Positions 25,141-36,729 of a stretch of DNA of 64,000 bases are shown one piece after another (the first letter of the stretch is position 1; the number at the start of each line of letters is the position of its first letter). This DNA comes from Epiperipatus broadwayi. Taxonomy: Eukaryota; Onychophora; Udeonychophora; Euonychophora; Peripatidae. The position numbers were made by a program, and so were the translations under genes. The notes under the pieces were generated by a model, which saw only the letters and a program-made list of their open reading frames with translations, made no database searches and was not told the DNA's origin. The stretch covers positions 3,751,490 to 3,815,489 of the forward strand of contig JAQFVV010006311.1 in NCBI GenBank assembly GCA_028023455.1. Reading direction: 5' to 3'.

Positions 25141-26403
25141 TTAATTAACTATCCATTCTTTATCCATTAACCACTTATTATTTAACTTAATGGATGTTTT
25201 GTATATATTCATACAGTTGTTTTTATTATACATGATGTAGTTTGTTTCATATATTTTACGTCTATTAACATTTTTAATATAATCAAGAACACTTATATTA
25301 TCAATACAATTTATTTTATGTCCATACTGCAAATAATGAACATATAACACAGATCTATCATCTTTCCTAGCAATAGCATCATTGTGTTCTTTAGCTCTTT
25401 CTCCCAATTGCTTTGACGTCTGGCCATAGTAAATCATATTACAAAAATTACATCTAATTTTATAAACCATTCCTCTCTTATATTTTATATCATCTTTCAT
25501 TCTACAATTAGTTATCAATTTATCCAAATTTTTGCTATTAGCCCATCCCACGTTAATGTTTTTATCTATATAATTTTTACTTTTTTTATTTAATATATTA
25601 TATACACTAGGCAAATATGAAATTTTTATCCACTTCTTTTGTTTATTAGTCCTACATCTATTATTATTCATGCTATTTACCCCATATTGTGAAAATATAT
25701 TGTCAATACTATGCGCTGCATATCCATATCCCATATATGTTTGTTTAAATTTATCCTTCTGTAACATAGCAATATTTCTATCTGTATTAAATCTATCGTT
25801 CTTATATTTAAAATTCTTAATTACACTCATCTTTTGTATCCATGGTTGTTTTGAATCAATTGATATAATTTTCCTTAATTTATAATCTTTAATAAAATGC
25901 TTAATTATAATATCATTATTTTGATTTAAAATAATTTCAATATCTAAATACCTTATTTCATTATCAATTTCTTTCATAGTAAACCTAATATTATCAACAT
26001 TATTATTAAATTGTTTATATAATTTATATATTGCCCTCTTATTACCAATTATCAAACTATCATCTACATATCTAAAATAATGTAGTACTTCTTTTTTAAT
26101 TATACTGCCTTTTATAATATTGATTTCCATGTCATTAATGAACATAGATGCCATAAGCCCACTAATTGCGCATCCCATTACCCATCCCTTATTTATACTC
26201 CAATATTCATTATTATATTTAAAATATAAACTATTATTTATTAGGTTCAATGCTTCATTTATAATACTAATTATGCTATTATCATTGATATATAGAGATA
26301 AAGCCTTTATGATGATACTAATGCTTTTAATTCTAGGGATACTAGGGTACATCGATTCTATGTCCATCACAAAGATACTGTGGTTTCTATTTATATTCAT
26401 CAT
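25141..26403 (-). CDS. PLE A reverse transcriptase/GIY-YIG, left copy
   Basis: Encodes 420 residues from the first Met; the frame stays open to the palindrome centre at 26460, so the true N-terminus is lost. RT domain: motif A MDIESMYPSIP (Asp14), GWVMGCAISG (73-82), catalytic YVDD (112-115), then LDIEI (153-157). C-terminal GIY-YIG nuclease: VYKIRC (313-318), YYGQT (325-329), Arg336, likely catalytic Glu387. C318/C321 with H340 and later His fit the zinc motif of PLE nucleases. Typical PLE proteins are longer N-terminally, so fingers/N-terminal parts are missing. It differs from the right copy at two residues (Tyr240/His, Val352/Ala). No hammerhead-like motif was found downstream. Confidence 0.9.
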   Translation of the reverse strand: MMNINRNHSIFVMDIESMYPSIPRIKSISIIIKALSLYINDNSIISIINEALNLINNSLYFKYNNEYWSINKGWVMGCAISGLMASMFINDMEINIIKGSIIKKEVLHYFRYVDDSLIIGNKRAIYKLYKQFNNNVDNIRFTMKEIDNEIRYLDIEIILNQNNDIIIKHFIKDYKLRKIISIDSKQPWIQKMSVIKNFKYKNDRFNTDRNIAMLQKDKFKQTYMGYGYAAHSIDNIFSQYGVNSMNNNRCRTNKQKKWIKISYLPSVYNILNKKSKNYIDKNINVGWANSKNLDKLITNCRMKDDIKYKRGMVYKIRCNFCNMIYYGQTSKQLGERAKEHNDAIARKDDRSVLYVHYLQYGHKINCIDNISVLDYIKNVNRRKIYETNYIMYNKNNCMNIYKTSIKLNNKWLMDKEWIVN

Positions 26404-26516
26404 ATTTAATTTATCAATAATAGCCTCTGTATTTTTTATACAATATTGTCCATAACCATTATGGTTATGGACAATATTGTATAAAAAATACAGAGGCTAT
26501 TATTGATAAATTAAAT

Positions 26517-27779
26517 ATGATGAATATAAATAGAAACCACAGTATCTTTGTGATGGACATAGAATCGATGTACCCTAGTATCCCTAGAATTAAAAGCATT
26601 AGTATCATCATAAAGGCTTTATCTCTATATATCAATGATAATAGCATAATTAGTATTATAAATGAAGCATTGAACCTAATAAATAATAGTTTATATTTTA
26701 AATATAATAATGAATATTGGAGTATAAATAAGGGATGGGTAATGGGATGCGCAATTAGTGGGCTTATGGCATCTATGTTCATTAATGACATGGAAATCAA
26801 TATTATAAAAGGCAGTATAATTAAAAAAGAAGTACTACATTATTTTAGATATGTAGATGATAGTTTGATAATTGGTAATAAGAGGGCAATATATAAATTA
26901 TATAAACAATTTAATAATAATGTTGATAATATTAGGTTTACTATGAAAGAAATTGATAATGAAATAAGGTATTTAGATATTGAAATTATTTTAAATCAAA
27001 ATAATGATATTATAATTAAGCATTTTATTAAAGATTATAAATTAAGGAAAATTATATCAATTGATTCAAAACAACCATGGATACAAAAGATGAGTGTAAT
27101 TAAGAATTTTAAATATAAGAACGATAGATTTAATACAGATAGAAATATTGCTATGTTACAGAAGGATAAATTTAAACAAACATATATGGGATATGGATAT
27201 GCAGCGCATAGTATTGACAATATATTTTCACAACATGGAGTAAATAGCATGAATAATAATAGATGTAGGACTAATAAACAAAAGAAGTGGATAAAAATTT
27301 CATATTTGCCTAGTGTATATAATATATTAAATAAAAAAAGTAAAAATTATATAGATAAAAACATTAATGTGGGATGGGCTAATAGCAAAAATTTGGATAA
27401 ATTGATAACTAATTGTAGAATGAAAGATGATATAAAATATAAGAGAGGAATGGTTTATAAAATTAGATGTAATTTTTGTAATATGATTTACTATGGCCAG
27501 ACGTCAAAGCAATTGGGAGAAAGAGCTAAAGAACACAATGATGCTATTGCTAGGAAAGATGATAGATCTGCGTTATATGTTCATTATTTGCAGTATGGAC
27601 ATAAAATAAATTGTATTGATAATATAAGTGTTCTTGATTATATTAAAAATGTTAATAGACGTAAAATATATGAAACAAACTACATCATGTATAATAAAAA
27701 CAACTGTATGAATATATACAAAACATCCATTAAGTTAAATAATAAATGGTTAATGGATAAAGAATGGATAGTTAATTAA
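26517..27779 (+). CDS. PLE A reverse transcriptase/GIY-YIG, right copy
   Basis: Mirror image of the left copy: 420 residues with the same motif A Asp14, YVDD 112-115 and GIY-YIG module, all catalytic positions kept. In-frame codons extend upstream from Met1 to 26463 (GYGQYCIKNTEAIIDKL), showing that 26517 is just the first Met after 5' truncation. The stop is followed by a 3' region of about 285 bp including TTGCCGAAAAAGGC, a word also present in the inverted repeats at 32.8 and 33.5 kb. Intact frame and near-identical arms suggest a recent insertion or gene conversion. It probably cannot act alone because the N-terminal portion is missing. Confidence 0.9.
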   Translation: MMNINRNHSIFVMDIESMYPSIPRIKSISIIIKALSLYINDNSIISIINEALNLINNSLYFKYNNEYWSINKGWVMGCAISGLMASMFINDMEINIIKGSIIKKEVLHYFRYVDDSLIIGNKRAIYKLYKQFNNNVDNIRFTMKEIDNEIRYLDIEIILNQNNDIIIKHFIKDYKLRKIISIDSKQPWIQKMSVIKNFKYKNDRFNTDRNIAMLQKDKFKQTYMGYGYAAHSIDNIFSQHGVNSMNNNRCRTNKQKKWIKISYLPSVYNILNKKSKNYIDKNINVGWANSKNLDKLITNCRMKDDIKYKRGMVYKIRCNFCNMIYYGQTSKQLGERAKEHNDAIARKDDRSALYVHYLQYGHKINCIDNISVLDYIKNVNRRKIYETNYIMYNKNNCMNIYKTSIKLNNKWLMDKEWIVN

Positions 27780-28076
27780 TTAATATATGTGGATATATAT
27801 CCATTCAATATATATAACAGAGTAATTTTGTAGTAGAATTGAGGGGGAAAAAAATCACATAATAGATCATGTCAAATATCCATTTGTTTATCTATCTTCT
27901 CTCATGTGTTGATATAGATGTCGCTGTATGTGCTTTAAATCGCAGAGTCATATTGAAAAGGGCAAAAAAACATAATTTGCCGAAAAAGGCTTTTATATAA
28001 TAATTTTATAATTTGTAATCTTTGTTGCTTGTATATATGTATTTTTAAACATATTTGACTATTGAAAATTTACATT

Positions 28077-28624
28077 GAAATAAAAAACTAGTATTTTATG
28101 TTAGTTGTATGTTGTCTTTAAGAAGTCTCATATTTCGTAGAAATCCATAGATATTATGATGCCTGCCTGCACGACCGAACCCTATCGTTTGTAATGTAAC
28201 TATATATATATATATCAGATGATTTGTTTCATAACGATCTATAAGGAGCAACTTGATTTATACTGCAGTTTAATTTATTTTAATAATCTTGGTTTAAGAG
28301 AGTTTAGACGATTTGTTTCTACTTTTAATTAACATTTTTTTCTAAAATTTGATATTAGTTTATCCAATAACTTTAGAATATATAGATAGAATGCATATAT
28401 TTAAGCTCTGAACAATAAACCATATAATGTAATACAACCACCATTCGGTTAAACACCAGTCACACTTATAATTATGTGATCGACCATTTCACCACCGATG
28501 ATGATTACCACAAGCAAGAAGCCAATATACACCCCAAAATTGAGTATATATTCTTAATTGAACACTGACATAATATAAAATATCATCCCAGCATTATATT
28601 TCCCAATTAAACGCTTCTTCTCTG
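28077..28624. other. Non-coding DNA with short (TA)n
   Basis: A TA array is at 28201-28216, preceded by a slightly GC-richer patch (28160-28200). No gene recognised. Confidence 0.4.
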
Positions 28625-28664
28625 CTGGGCAAATTATTCGAATTGAATAATTTGTTCTGCCCAG
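28625..28664. repeat. Short hairpin
   Basis: CTGGGCAAATTATTC pairs with GAATAATTTG...GCCCAG across a tiny loop, with one small bulge. Confidence 0.75.
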
Positions 28665-29219
28665 CGCTTGGAATATTTATAAATTTATTCCCGGAATTAT
28701 CACGGTACAGCAGGAATATCAATTATAGCCCTTCCTTCTTTCCCTTTCTTTACGATACGAAAGGACTTATTTATCCATTTCGATTGCTTTATTATTATTC
28801 CTCACTTAATAAACTTGTTAGCTCGAATGACCTAGATTTAATTCACTCTAAATATTTATTTGCTTGGTAAAGAAAAGAAAAACGCAAATGACTATTTACT
28901 TCCTTTTATAAATAAACTTTTAATTTTGCCATTCGTTATTTATAATGACATAATAAAATCATAAAACACACATATACCTATCACACCAACATAATATACA
29001 CATAAATAAAATAGTAAAGAATATAATTCAAATTAAACATTAAATAAACTAGCGTAACCCAATTGTTACTTTCTTATACATTATTATAGTAAAATGATAA
29101 GTTCTTTTAATTATATTTGTCCGAAGTATTGTGCAAATTTTAATAGTTTTAGTTTCTGACTGATTTCTTTGTTCACAAATTAATTCTGACATGCATGTAT
29201 TAATAATAGTTACCTAGGT
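28665..29219. other. Non-coding DNA
   Basis: A 75-codon plus-strand frame overlaps the hairpin and its flank, but shows no domain or codon bias and is not annotated as a gene. Confidence 0.35.
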
Positions 29220-29348
29220 ATGGAGTCCTCAATGAAGGATCAACCATCGAGTGGGAAAAATTTCCCTTCTTTTGCAGAGATGGTTGCTCGCTTTTCCGAC
29301 ATCCCAGTTAGTGGAGTGAGAGTTTATAATCTTTTGGTGTGGGTTTGA
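29220..29348 (+). CDS. Small 42-residue ORF in a GC-richer patch
   Basis: ATG at 29220 to TGA at 29346. The peptide starts MESSMKDQPSSGKNFPSFAE and continues MVARFSDIPVSGVRVYNLL. The surrounding 29.22-29.55 kb is noticeably less AT-rich than the rest. A serine-rich start followed by a SFAEMV-like word resembles starts of retroelement gag/ORF1 proteins, but the match is weak. A donor-like TTG|GTGTGG near the end leaves open that it is a first exon. Function unknown. Confidence 0.25.
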   Translation: MESSMKDQPSSGKNFPSFAEMVARFSDIPVSGVRVYNLLVWV

Positions 29349-29703
29349 TTTCTTTCTAATTCCGAATTTCAGTATGTATTCATCTCTTTAAATATCCTAT
29401 TACGAATCTTCAGGCAGATCTGGTTCCATAACGGCGGTCTCTTATCGGCAGCATTTTAGATGTTATAGGTAGTGAGCGAATGGTTGGACGGAGATAGACC
29501 GAGCAAATGCCTGTTATTCCCACTAGCCCTCCATGTTAGCACACCCAACTAAGTTCGTTAACATTTGAATAATACGTCCTCCCTATTCTCTAGACGGTTT
29601 CTTCCCTTTTTATTATTTTTTATGTTAAGTTTTCGCCAGCAAAAAAAAACACAACCAGTTACTTCTAAATCAGCTCTGCTTATCCCTCTGCTATTGTTCT
29701 ATA

Positions 29704-29967
29704 GAATGTTACTAATTGCATCATTCCTTTTCATTCTTTATCTTGTACCAATCTATCTGGAATTTTTGGTACTAGTTTTACATTTTTCAATTTTATAATT
29801 ACAATTATTTTCTTTCATTCTTTTGATACATTTAAAATATTGAATGTTACTAATTGCAACATTCCTTTACATTACTTTATCTTGTACCAATCTATCTAGA
29901 AATTTGGTACAAGTTTTACATTTTTTAATTTTACAATTACAATTATTTTCTTTCATTCTTTTGATAC
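29704..29967. repeat. Tandem duplication, ~138-bp period
   Basis: GAATGTTACTAATTGCA...TTCTTTTGATAC occurs twice (29704-29829 and 29842-29967) with about ten differences. Frames running through unit 1 are not kept in unit 2. Confidence 0.85.
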
Positions 29968-30674
29968 GTGATTTTCTTATTTAACAAAGAAAGAAAGAGA
30001 CGCGTTCATTATACACCCCTCCCCTTTCCTTTCTAATCTTCAATCTTTATTTAGTTTTTTCTAATTTCTTTTAAAATAAGTTTTTAGAATCCTTTTAACT
30101 AACCCTTTTTCCTTTTTTCATTTTAACCCTTTCACGACTTTCACATAGTTTTGAGTAATTACATATTAAAACTGAGTAACTTCTTTTTTTTTTTTATTGG
30201 TTTTCTATTTCTTTTAACGAAACCCTTTTTTCTTTATTATTATTATTGAGGATCAATAATATATATACATGCGAGACTATATTATATGTAGATATCGCAA
30301 TAACAAGGAGAAAATAGTATAAATAGTGCGCACAATAAAAGAGCTTTGCATCAGCTTTCCTCCACTCATCACATGCTGCTGTGCATTGCTATCATAAGGA
30401 CTTTTGAGAAAAACTGAGGGAAAAGTGCCCCTAGACTTTTCTGCAATGATGGAAGTGTCCCAGAGCCCATGCCTCTGAAGGAGAAAGAAAGCTGGCTAGG
30501 GAAAATTTTTACAGACTTTACCAGTCTTTTTATGATTTATGTATGCCGGAGACCTAATTAGGATTGTTTTAAGTACTGTGAGTATAAACTTTTAGTATTC
30601 ATTTAGGTACACTATTATTGTAGTTTTTAGTGGCAATTATAGCATTGAAAATATAGAACTTCAAATCAAGGACT
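29968..30674. other. Non-coding, with a TATA-like GC-richer patch
   Basis: GTATAAATAG at about 30317 is followed by 220 bp of less AT-rich sequence (30330-30550) without a long frame. It could be a promoter/UTR or an LTR fragment. I could not match it to any snRNA. Confidence 0.3.
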
Positions 30675-30752
30675 ATATATATATATATATATATAAGAAT
30701 AAATACCTTTATTTACATATATATATATAAATAAAGGTATTTATTCTTATTT
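30675..30752. repeat. (TA)n with flanking hairpin
   Basis: A TA array at 30675-30692 is followed by a hairpin, 30693-30715 against 30728-30750, built on AAGAATAAATACCTTTAT, with a second TA run as its loop. Confidence 0.85.
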
Positions 30753-31110
30753 AATAACGTTTTGGATAATTAATAATTTTGTGATAATTGTTGGTAGTCA
30801 GCTTCATAGCTGAACTTTGATTAACAAAATATCATTAGCATTTGAGATTTGTTCTTCTATTTAAATCCACAAGAAATTAGCAGATTTTTTTGGCTTAATG
30901 ATGTAGACAACAACAATTTGTAAAAGTTTAGCATACTTATAAATACTATTGCACATATATATATAGAAATTCACAATAACACCATTTAGTTCCAGTAAGA
31001 TTCAAAAGTAATGAAATTAATATGTTTACCTTGTTAATGCATTTTTGACAGAATATTTTTTTTTATGTTTACAGTATATATAATTAAATATTTAAACTTA
31101 TATTTCTTAC

Positions 31111-31305
31111 TTATACTTATACATTCTGGTAAAGCAATAATCCAATTTTCTTTATAAACACAATATCCTTCCTTTTTTTGGGGAAAATCACTAAAGGTAA
31201 AACCATCATTACACCAATAAGTAACAGTAATGTTGGAAGTAAAAGTTGATTTAGAAATCTTGAACAAACCATTTTTTAATGCTGGTGGATTCGTGCAGGT
31301 GATTT
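31111..31305 (-). CDS. Sushi/CCP-domain exon 3 (of those visible)
   Basis: Minus-strand exon with acceptor TTATTTCAG at 31306-31307 and donor GTAAG at 31106-31110 (or GTATAAG six bases earlier). Both choices are phase 1, matching the acceptor phase, so the exon is symmetric 1-1 as usual for CCP modules. The peptide reads ITCTNPPALKNGLFKI, VTYWCNDGFTF, EGYCVYKENWIIALPEC, giving the four CCP cysteines, the NPP/NG start, a Trp before the last Cys and ALPEC. CCP modules are extracellular protein- or glycan-binding folds. It is the most downstream of three such exons, separated from the next by about 14.6 kb that includes PLE pair B. The rest of the gene is outside or unseen. Confidence 0.85.
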
Positions 31306-31319
31306 CTGAAATAATAAAA

Positions 31320-32810
31320 CAGACAGACAAAAACATGTTGGAGTATTAATTAAAACTAAACCTGTATTGACTTGTTTAAATTGTATCTAATATGACATAT
31401 TCTGCTACTTTCATTAGAATCAGTAGTTAATGTCAAGAACTAAATACTTCATTTTGTTTGAAAAATCAAAAAGCTCAATATATTTATTTTTATTACATCG
31501 TAAGAGATTTTTAATTCATGTAATCACTTTTATCTTAAAGAATTTTAATCTCTCACACTTGGATATTATTTGTTTTATATTTCACATGTTATAATATTAA
31601 AAATATAAACATGTGTATATACTATACAATATTAATATCATTAAAAATTATAATGTTTATATAGATTTATATTAGTTTTGATCCTCACTACAAATTGTTT
31701 CAAATATTAATTTGCATAAATGCACTTTCCAATGTAAAAAAAATGTTATAATAAACATTAAACTGATTATTGATAAAATGATTAGTATTATCTAATAAAG
31801 TATTTTCCTTTTACAAACATTTAAAATTTACTCAGATTATAAAAAGCCTTCATATAAAATAATATATTAATTGATTATAATTTCATTTAAAATGTGCATT
31901 CATTTTACTATTAAATGCAATAAAAGTATGTATCACTGTTTAGACAAAATAATATTCTCTGTATAAGGTGATGTTTTTCATAACTCAACAAGCAATCAGC
32001 AAATACCGACAACTTGATGAATATACGCAAATATTGTTTTAATATTTTAATACAATTCAAATAAAAAATATTATTTATTGAAAAGTATGTGTCAATTTAA
32101 TTTGGAAAAAGTTGCAAACAACAAATAATTAAAGTAAAAAAAAATATTAAAAATATAATTTAACTTGTTATATGAGACTTTTAAAAATAACTAAAAATTA
32201 ATGATAATAATGACTGAAGCAAAAGTAAGTATGTACACTTGCAACAAAATGCGCATTTTATTTAAGATATCACAACAATAAATTTCCAACGAATAGATCC
32301 CTACCTGAAATGGTTTCTTTCATTTTCTGTATTTCTATTTTTTATGTAGATTTAGTAAGATGCTAGATAAATTATCAATCCCCATCATAACTTTACAATA
32401 AGATCTACTGCCTTAATTATTTCCTGGCTATTTCCAAAAAAAAAAATTGTTTTAAATTAAAAAATAATGTACAATAAAAAAAACCTCCAAAAAACTAGCA
32501 ATCAAACGTTTAGCATATTGTAATGGTCAATTGGCTGAGATGGCCAACATCTGTCACTAAAGGGTACCACTAGATTTACCATCGAAATTTCTTGCATTAA
32601 AACATTATCTTTCTTTAAGTATTAAACCACTGATACCTATACAGAAAGCTTATAACTTACTGGCAAAGACATCTAACCATAGATATAGATTCCTTCAAAG
32701 ACTTAATCATTACTAGTGATTTAATTTATGTTCACTAGGTCATAGAGATTTAGAGATTCCTTGGAACAATAATTTATCCATTGCATGTGATAGTATTCAA
32801 ATAATAATTA
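31320..32810. other. Intronic or intergenic AT-rich DNA
   Basis: No coding motif or repeat structure recognised apart from A-rich runs near 32.43 kb. Confidence 0.4.
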
Positions 32811-33617
32811 CAACAAAAAATCATATAAAACAGGTAATATAAATATATATATTAAACCTATAGAAAAAGCCTTTTCCAGCACATAATTTTCCATTCATTT
32901 CCAAATGAGCAATTATTAATTAAATTTATAAAAGTTTTGTAAATATTCATATTCTATTTTATTAATATTTTATTTTTGTTATTACTCTTGTTTTACTTCT
33001 ATTATGGAACACTAGATGGCATTGTATAAGTAACAATTCAAGGAAAGTAGTTGATTATTTAAGGCTTGAATGGGATCTTTAGCAACAAGGGAATATACAC
33101 ATAAATGGAAAAATATGGGTGATTTAGCCTGCAAGTTGTGTAACAAAGGCATAGAAAATATTAGGCATCTGTTAATTCAATGTAAATGCTTGAAAGCAGA
33201 AAGAGTACAAATAATGAAGTTATGGAAGAATAAATATGAACAAAGTGATTATATAGAAAGTAGGTAATTAGTTTTTATGCTGGGTTTGGGAAAAGATAAA
33301 GGAGATTTAGACATGAAGGCTATGGAGTTGACAAAGATTATGTTGTGGAAATGGGATGGAGCAGATTATAGAAAAATGTAGGGTGGGGAATGGAAAGGAA
33401 AGATAAAGTGGCTAATAGTTTTCTCTGGTCATAGTTGCTGAGAGATTCCTGACTCCATATAAAGAGAAGTTGCAGTGCATCACATCACTTCATATCACAT
33501 TAATGCAATGATAGATTATTAACATTTGAAAAAGGTACTAAATTACGTGCTGAAAAAGGCTTTTTATGTATGATGAATATATATTTATATTAGCTGTTTT
33601 ATATGATTTTTTAGTTG
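32811..33617. mobile_element. ~0.8-kb element with ~78-bp inverted repeats
   Basis: 32811-32890 and 33540-33617 are imperfect reverse complements, including ATCATATAAAACAG and the word GAAAAAGCCTTTT next to GCACATAATTT. They enclose a LINE zinc-knuckle-like fragment. The AAAAGGC core with adjoining ATAATTT is also present in the outer arms of PLE pair A (24.94 and 27.98 kb). The termini may therefore be PLE-type terminal repeats rather than DNA-transposon TIRs. Confidence 0.6.
33070..33267 (+). pseudogene. LINE ORF2 C-terminal zinc-knuckle-like fragment
   Basis: A 65-residue frame has HKWKNMGDLACKLCNKGIE, then NIRHLLIQCKCL: a CxxC-x11-H-x4-C arrangement typical of the segment after RT in many non-LTR retrotransposons (C-LCN-G-E---HLL--C). 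The frame continues weakly as MLGLGKDKGDLDMKAMEL to about 33380 past a stop. No RT is attached. It sits between inverted repeats, an unusual setting for a LINE tail. Confidence 0.6.
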
Positions 33618-36150
33618 TAATTTATATAAAGTAACACCATATTGAAAATCATTATTTCCATTTTTGATGACAGAATAATAAACATAATAACATTTATTAG
33701 AAATCCCTTAGACTATATCGAAACAACACATACAATAATGATTCTAATTGCAGTGTTTTATTGCTAATTATGATAATTTAACAGATATTTAATCTGTTTA
33801 TATTAAAATTACCTAATAGCTTGCAAATCTAAATATTTGATCATGTACACACTTATATGGCATTTCTAAAAATTTTCTAAATTTCATCATGAACCAAGTT
33901 TCACTAGTATATCAATAATATCAGTTATTCCATTCATAAATCACATTGGTTTGCATGTTAAAGTTATTTGATATGGGTGTGTATATATATATTGTACCAA
34001 CATTGAATTGGCATATAATAATTTTGTTTAAAAAAAAAAAAATTATTAAAAATCTTTCATTAAAAGAGAATAGTATTTAAAAGTTTAAGAGTTTTATTAC
34101 AGTTTGTTTTCAAAAAAAGTAAAAGTCAAAGAGTTTGAAATAAAAGTTACAGTTAATTAATTAATTAAAAGGGGGGAGGGGGAGTTCGCTGCAGAAACGT
34201 CAAACTAGAAGTTTTAAGTTTAAAGAATTTTCTTTTAGTATTATTAGTTGCAACATAACTCAAAGTTTAAAATATAAATCTCTTTCATTTAAGTTAAAGA
34301 AAAAGGATAATCTTAAAACTAGTATTGAGTCTAAATAAATTATATATGTGCGTAAATGATTAATATAAGTTTGTTAGTAAAATATATATGTGCAATTATA
34401 AATACAATAAATGTATCCATATTAAATAAATAAAAAATAATGAATGAAAGTTATCATTAAAGAATACAACGATGGCTACTAATTAAAAAACACAAAAAAA
34501 CAACATGTTTGTGATGGTTGCTAATTAAAATCCCCTACAACAAGATTAAAAGCTCATCTCCAAAGGATTAGCTACTAATGAAAAAAATTTCGACAACAGA
34601 TATTGCCGGCAGACATGAGAACAAAAACATACCTTACGTATAAATAGTAAAATTTTATCAGACAGTCAGTTCAGATAACAGTTGAATTCAGTTCAGAGAG
34701 TTAGGAGTATAATTTAAATCATGCAGTTTATTATGAATCAATCAAGAATGCAGTTTTAAAACCTTGGAAAACATACGTCTTTCTCCAGCCTGAAGTCCGA
34801 TGAAAACAGCCAATAGACCGCCTGTAAAATAATGACTGTGTAACAGATTGAAAAATCTCCATCAATATCTAATTGTCTCCAGGAATAATACCAACTAATA
34901 AGCATCAAATCTCCACAAGAAAACTTCAGATCTAACTGGTTAGAATTATTTCATCAAAAGCAGCAAACAGCAAGAAGTATCCATATTCTAAAATCCTAGG
35001 TAAAAACAAAAAACATTTTCTTATTCTCATTTATATAGTAGCCATTGCATTCGTAAAAACTCAAGATTCGAATTATATGAACTCTATAGCACATAAAAAT
35101 AAACTATTAATTTGTGTGTTCTAAATATACATGTTTTATATTCTTTAATGATTTATTATATATGTCAGTGTGTGAATTAAAATGTGGTGATAAAAAATAC
35201 CAATATTATGTTAGTTAAAAAATTATAAAAATATTTAAAGTTAGAGTATAAATATTAATTAAAATAAATTGTCTTTAAACTAAAACTTTATTTGTCAGTC
35301 AATTCCTTTACCAATCTTTTATCAATTCTTTTATGCCACTAGTTAAGGAATAAATTCTTATTGATTACAAATAACTGAGCTAGTCATGGGTAGTTAGCCA
35401 TTGAATTAGTGGCCATTGTTCGAAGAGTGTTATTTATCTTCTGGATGAATAGCTGGTGCCCGTGATTATACAAAACAAAAAAAGTGCTTTGAACTTGGTG
35501 TTGAATTCAACAGTCGAGAAGAAGTTATGTCCTGGAAATGTAATGCTAGTTATATATTTTATAGCTATCGTTTGGACATACATACTCTCCGAGTATGTTC
35601 TTCTCTGCCTAAGAGACCGGTGTTTCGAACCTCTCATATTCGAACCCGGTACAATATATATATATATATACTTCAAAATATTGCTCAGTAGATGAGACTA
35701 GCTCAAGTATAAATGTGATTTTTTAGAATATTAGTTGTTTATAAAATTAAAAAGCAATCAAGTGCAATTTATTGAGTTTTAATATACAAAACTAAATAGT
35801 AGAACATTTTCAGAATCATCTACTAAGTGTAACAATAGAAAATATCAGAAATTCAAAAGGACTAACAAATCAAATAAAACACATTCCAGGGCAAACAAAA
35901 TATAATATTGAAAATATAAAATATAAAAAATCATGAAATGTAAATAAAAAGAGGAGAGGAGAAAAAAGCACCAGAGAGATAAAGAAATTTGTATTGGGGG
36001 TTGTTGTAATCAGGTGAGAATGAGAAATGATTAAGGGGATGTAAGGTTAGGCAAACACTTCATTTTATTACAATTATTTAAAAATAAGAAAAATAAGTAT
36101 AATATATTATAAAATTTAAAAAAATTAATGCATACTAGAGACAAAACAAA
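33618..36150. other. Non-coding stretch with LTR-like promoter patch
   Basis: Around 34638-34710 a TATAAATAG box is followed about 25 bp later by repeated CAGTTCAG words, an arrangement seen in LTR promoters, but no paired LTR or pol sequence exists here. A TA array at 35652-35670 is preceded by a GC-richer patch (35560-35650). Frames on both strands there are not supported. Confidence 0.35.
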
Positions 36151-36159
36151 TATGGAGAT

Positions 36160-36530
36160 TAAAAATTAAGGAACAGAAATAAATGAAATCATCAGTTTGT
36201 TTGAGGAAAAGTTGAAGAGACAGGGAGAAATGTTAAAAAAGAAATAGAACAGTGGAAGATGATAGCATGACAAAAAATAAAAAATAATAAATGTGAGAGA
36301 AGATATAAGTAAGTTACAGATGAAATAGAAAAAACTGAAAAAAACATGAGGAGTGAATAGAAATAATACAAGAAGAGAACAAAAATGTAATAGAAAATGT
36401 AAAAAACAGATATAATGTCGCTGAAAAAATAGAATAGCTAAAAGTCGAGGAATATTTGGAAAAACTAGAAATCATGAATGTTAATATTGATAATGGGGAA
36501 CAGAAAAAAACATAGGTACAAATGCACATT
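36160..36530 (+). pseudogene. Coiled-coil ORF1-like remnant
   Basis: Purine-rich plus strand with broken frames rich in E/K/I/M: TEINEIISLFEEKLKRQGEM, then frame-shifted VEEYLEKLEIMNVNI near 36450-36490. The composition resembles LINE ORF1 coiled coils and the minus-strand remnant at 4.7-5.3 kb. Multiple stops. Class uncertain. Confidence 0.3.
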
Positions 36531-36638
36531 TAAATGGTAATTCAGCTGTGGTAATTAATGGCCAAATGGTTGAGCTCCTGAGTGCATTTGACAGTGCAAA
36601 GCCAATTAATGAAAATGAGGAAAGGGGATTCAAATCCA

Positions 36639-36729
36639 TAGAATGAGATATATATATATTATAAATTTCAGTTCATATAAAAATAGAATGAGATATATAT
36701 ATATTATAAATTTCAGTTCATATAAAAAT
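36639..36729. repeat. 45-bp tandem duplication
   Basis: Two identical units, each with TAGAATGAGA, a TA run and TTTCAGTTCATATAAAA. Confidence 0.9.

Larger units (their letters stand above)
24783..28076. mobile_element. Penelope-like element pair A (head-to-head palindrome)
   Basis: 24857-26459 and 26461-28064 are reverse complements of about 1.6 kb with only scattered differences and one A-run indel. The arms meet with no spacer. Each carries an RT + GIY-YIG frame reading outward. AAAATTTACATT occurs at 24783-24794 and again exactly at the outer edge of the right arm (28065-28076), a plausible 12-bp target duplication. On the left, 62 bp separate it from the arm, so the left end has extra sequence. 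Head-to-head PLE copies are documented in animals. A palindrome this perfect can also be an assembly product. Confidence 0.9.

Noticed and set aside
26120-26800. Paired 111-residue hydrophobic frames opposite the PLE A genes
   Set aside because: Antisense shadows of the RT frames; hydrophobicity follows from AT-rich complementary codons.
24900-28030. Hammerhead motif in PLE A terminal regions
   Set aside because: TTGATATAGATGTC and GAAAAGGGC are present but no stem II or GAA-AGNNCU arrangement can be drawn.
28643-28870. 75-residue plus-strand frame
   Set aside because: Begins inside a hairpin and has no recognised motif.
30440-30490. Possible C/D snoRNA (ATGATGG ... CTGA)
   Set aside because: The boxes are only about 30 nt apart and the terminal stem is weak; too short for the class.
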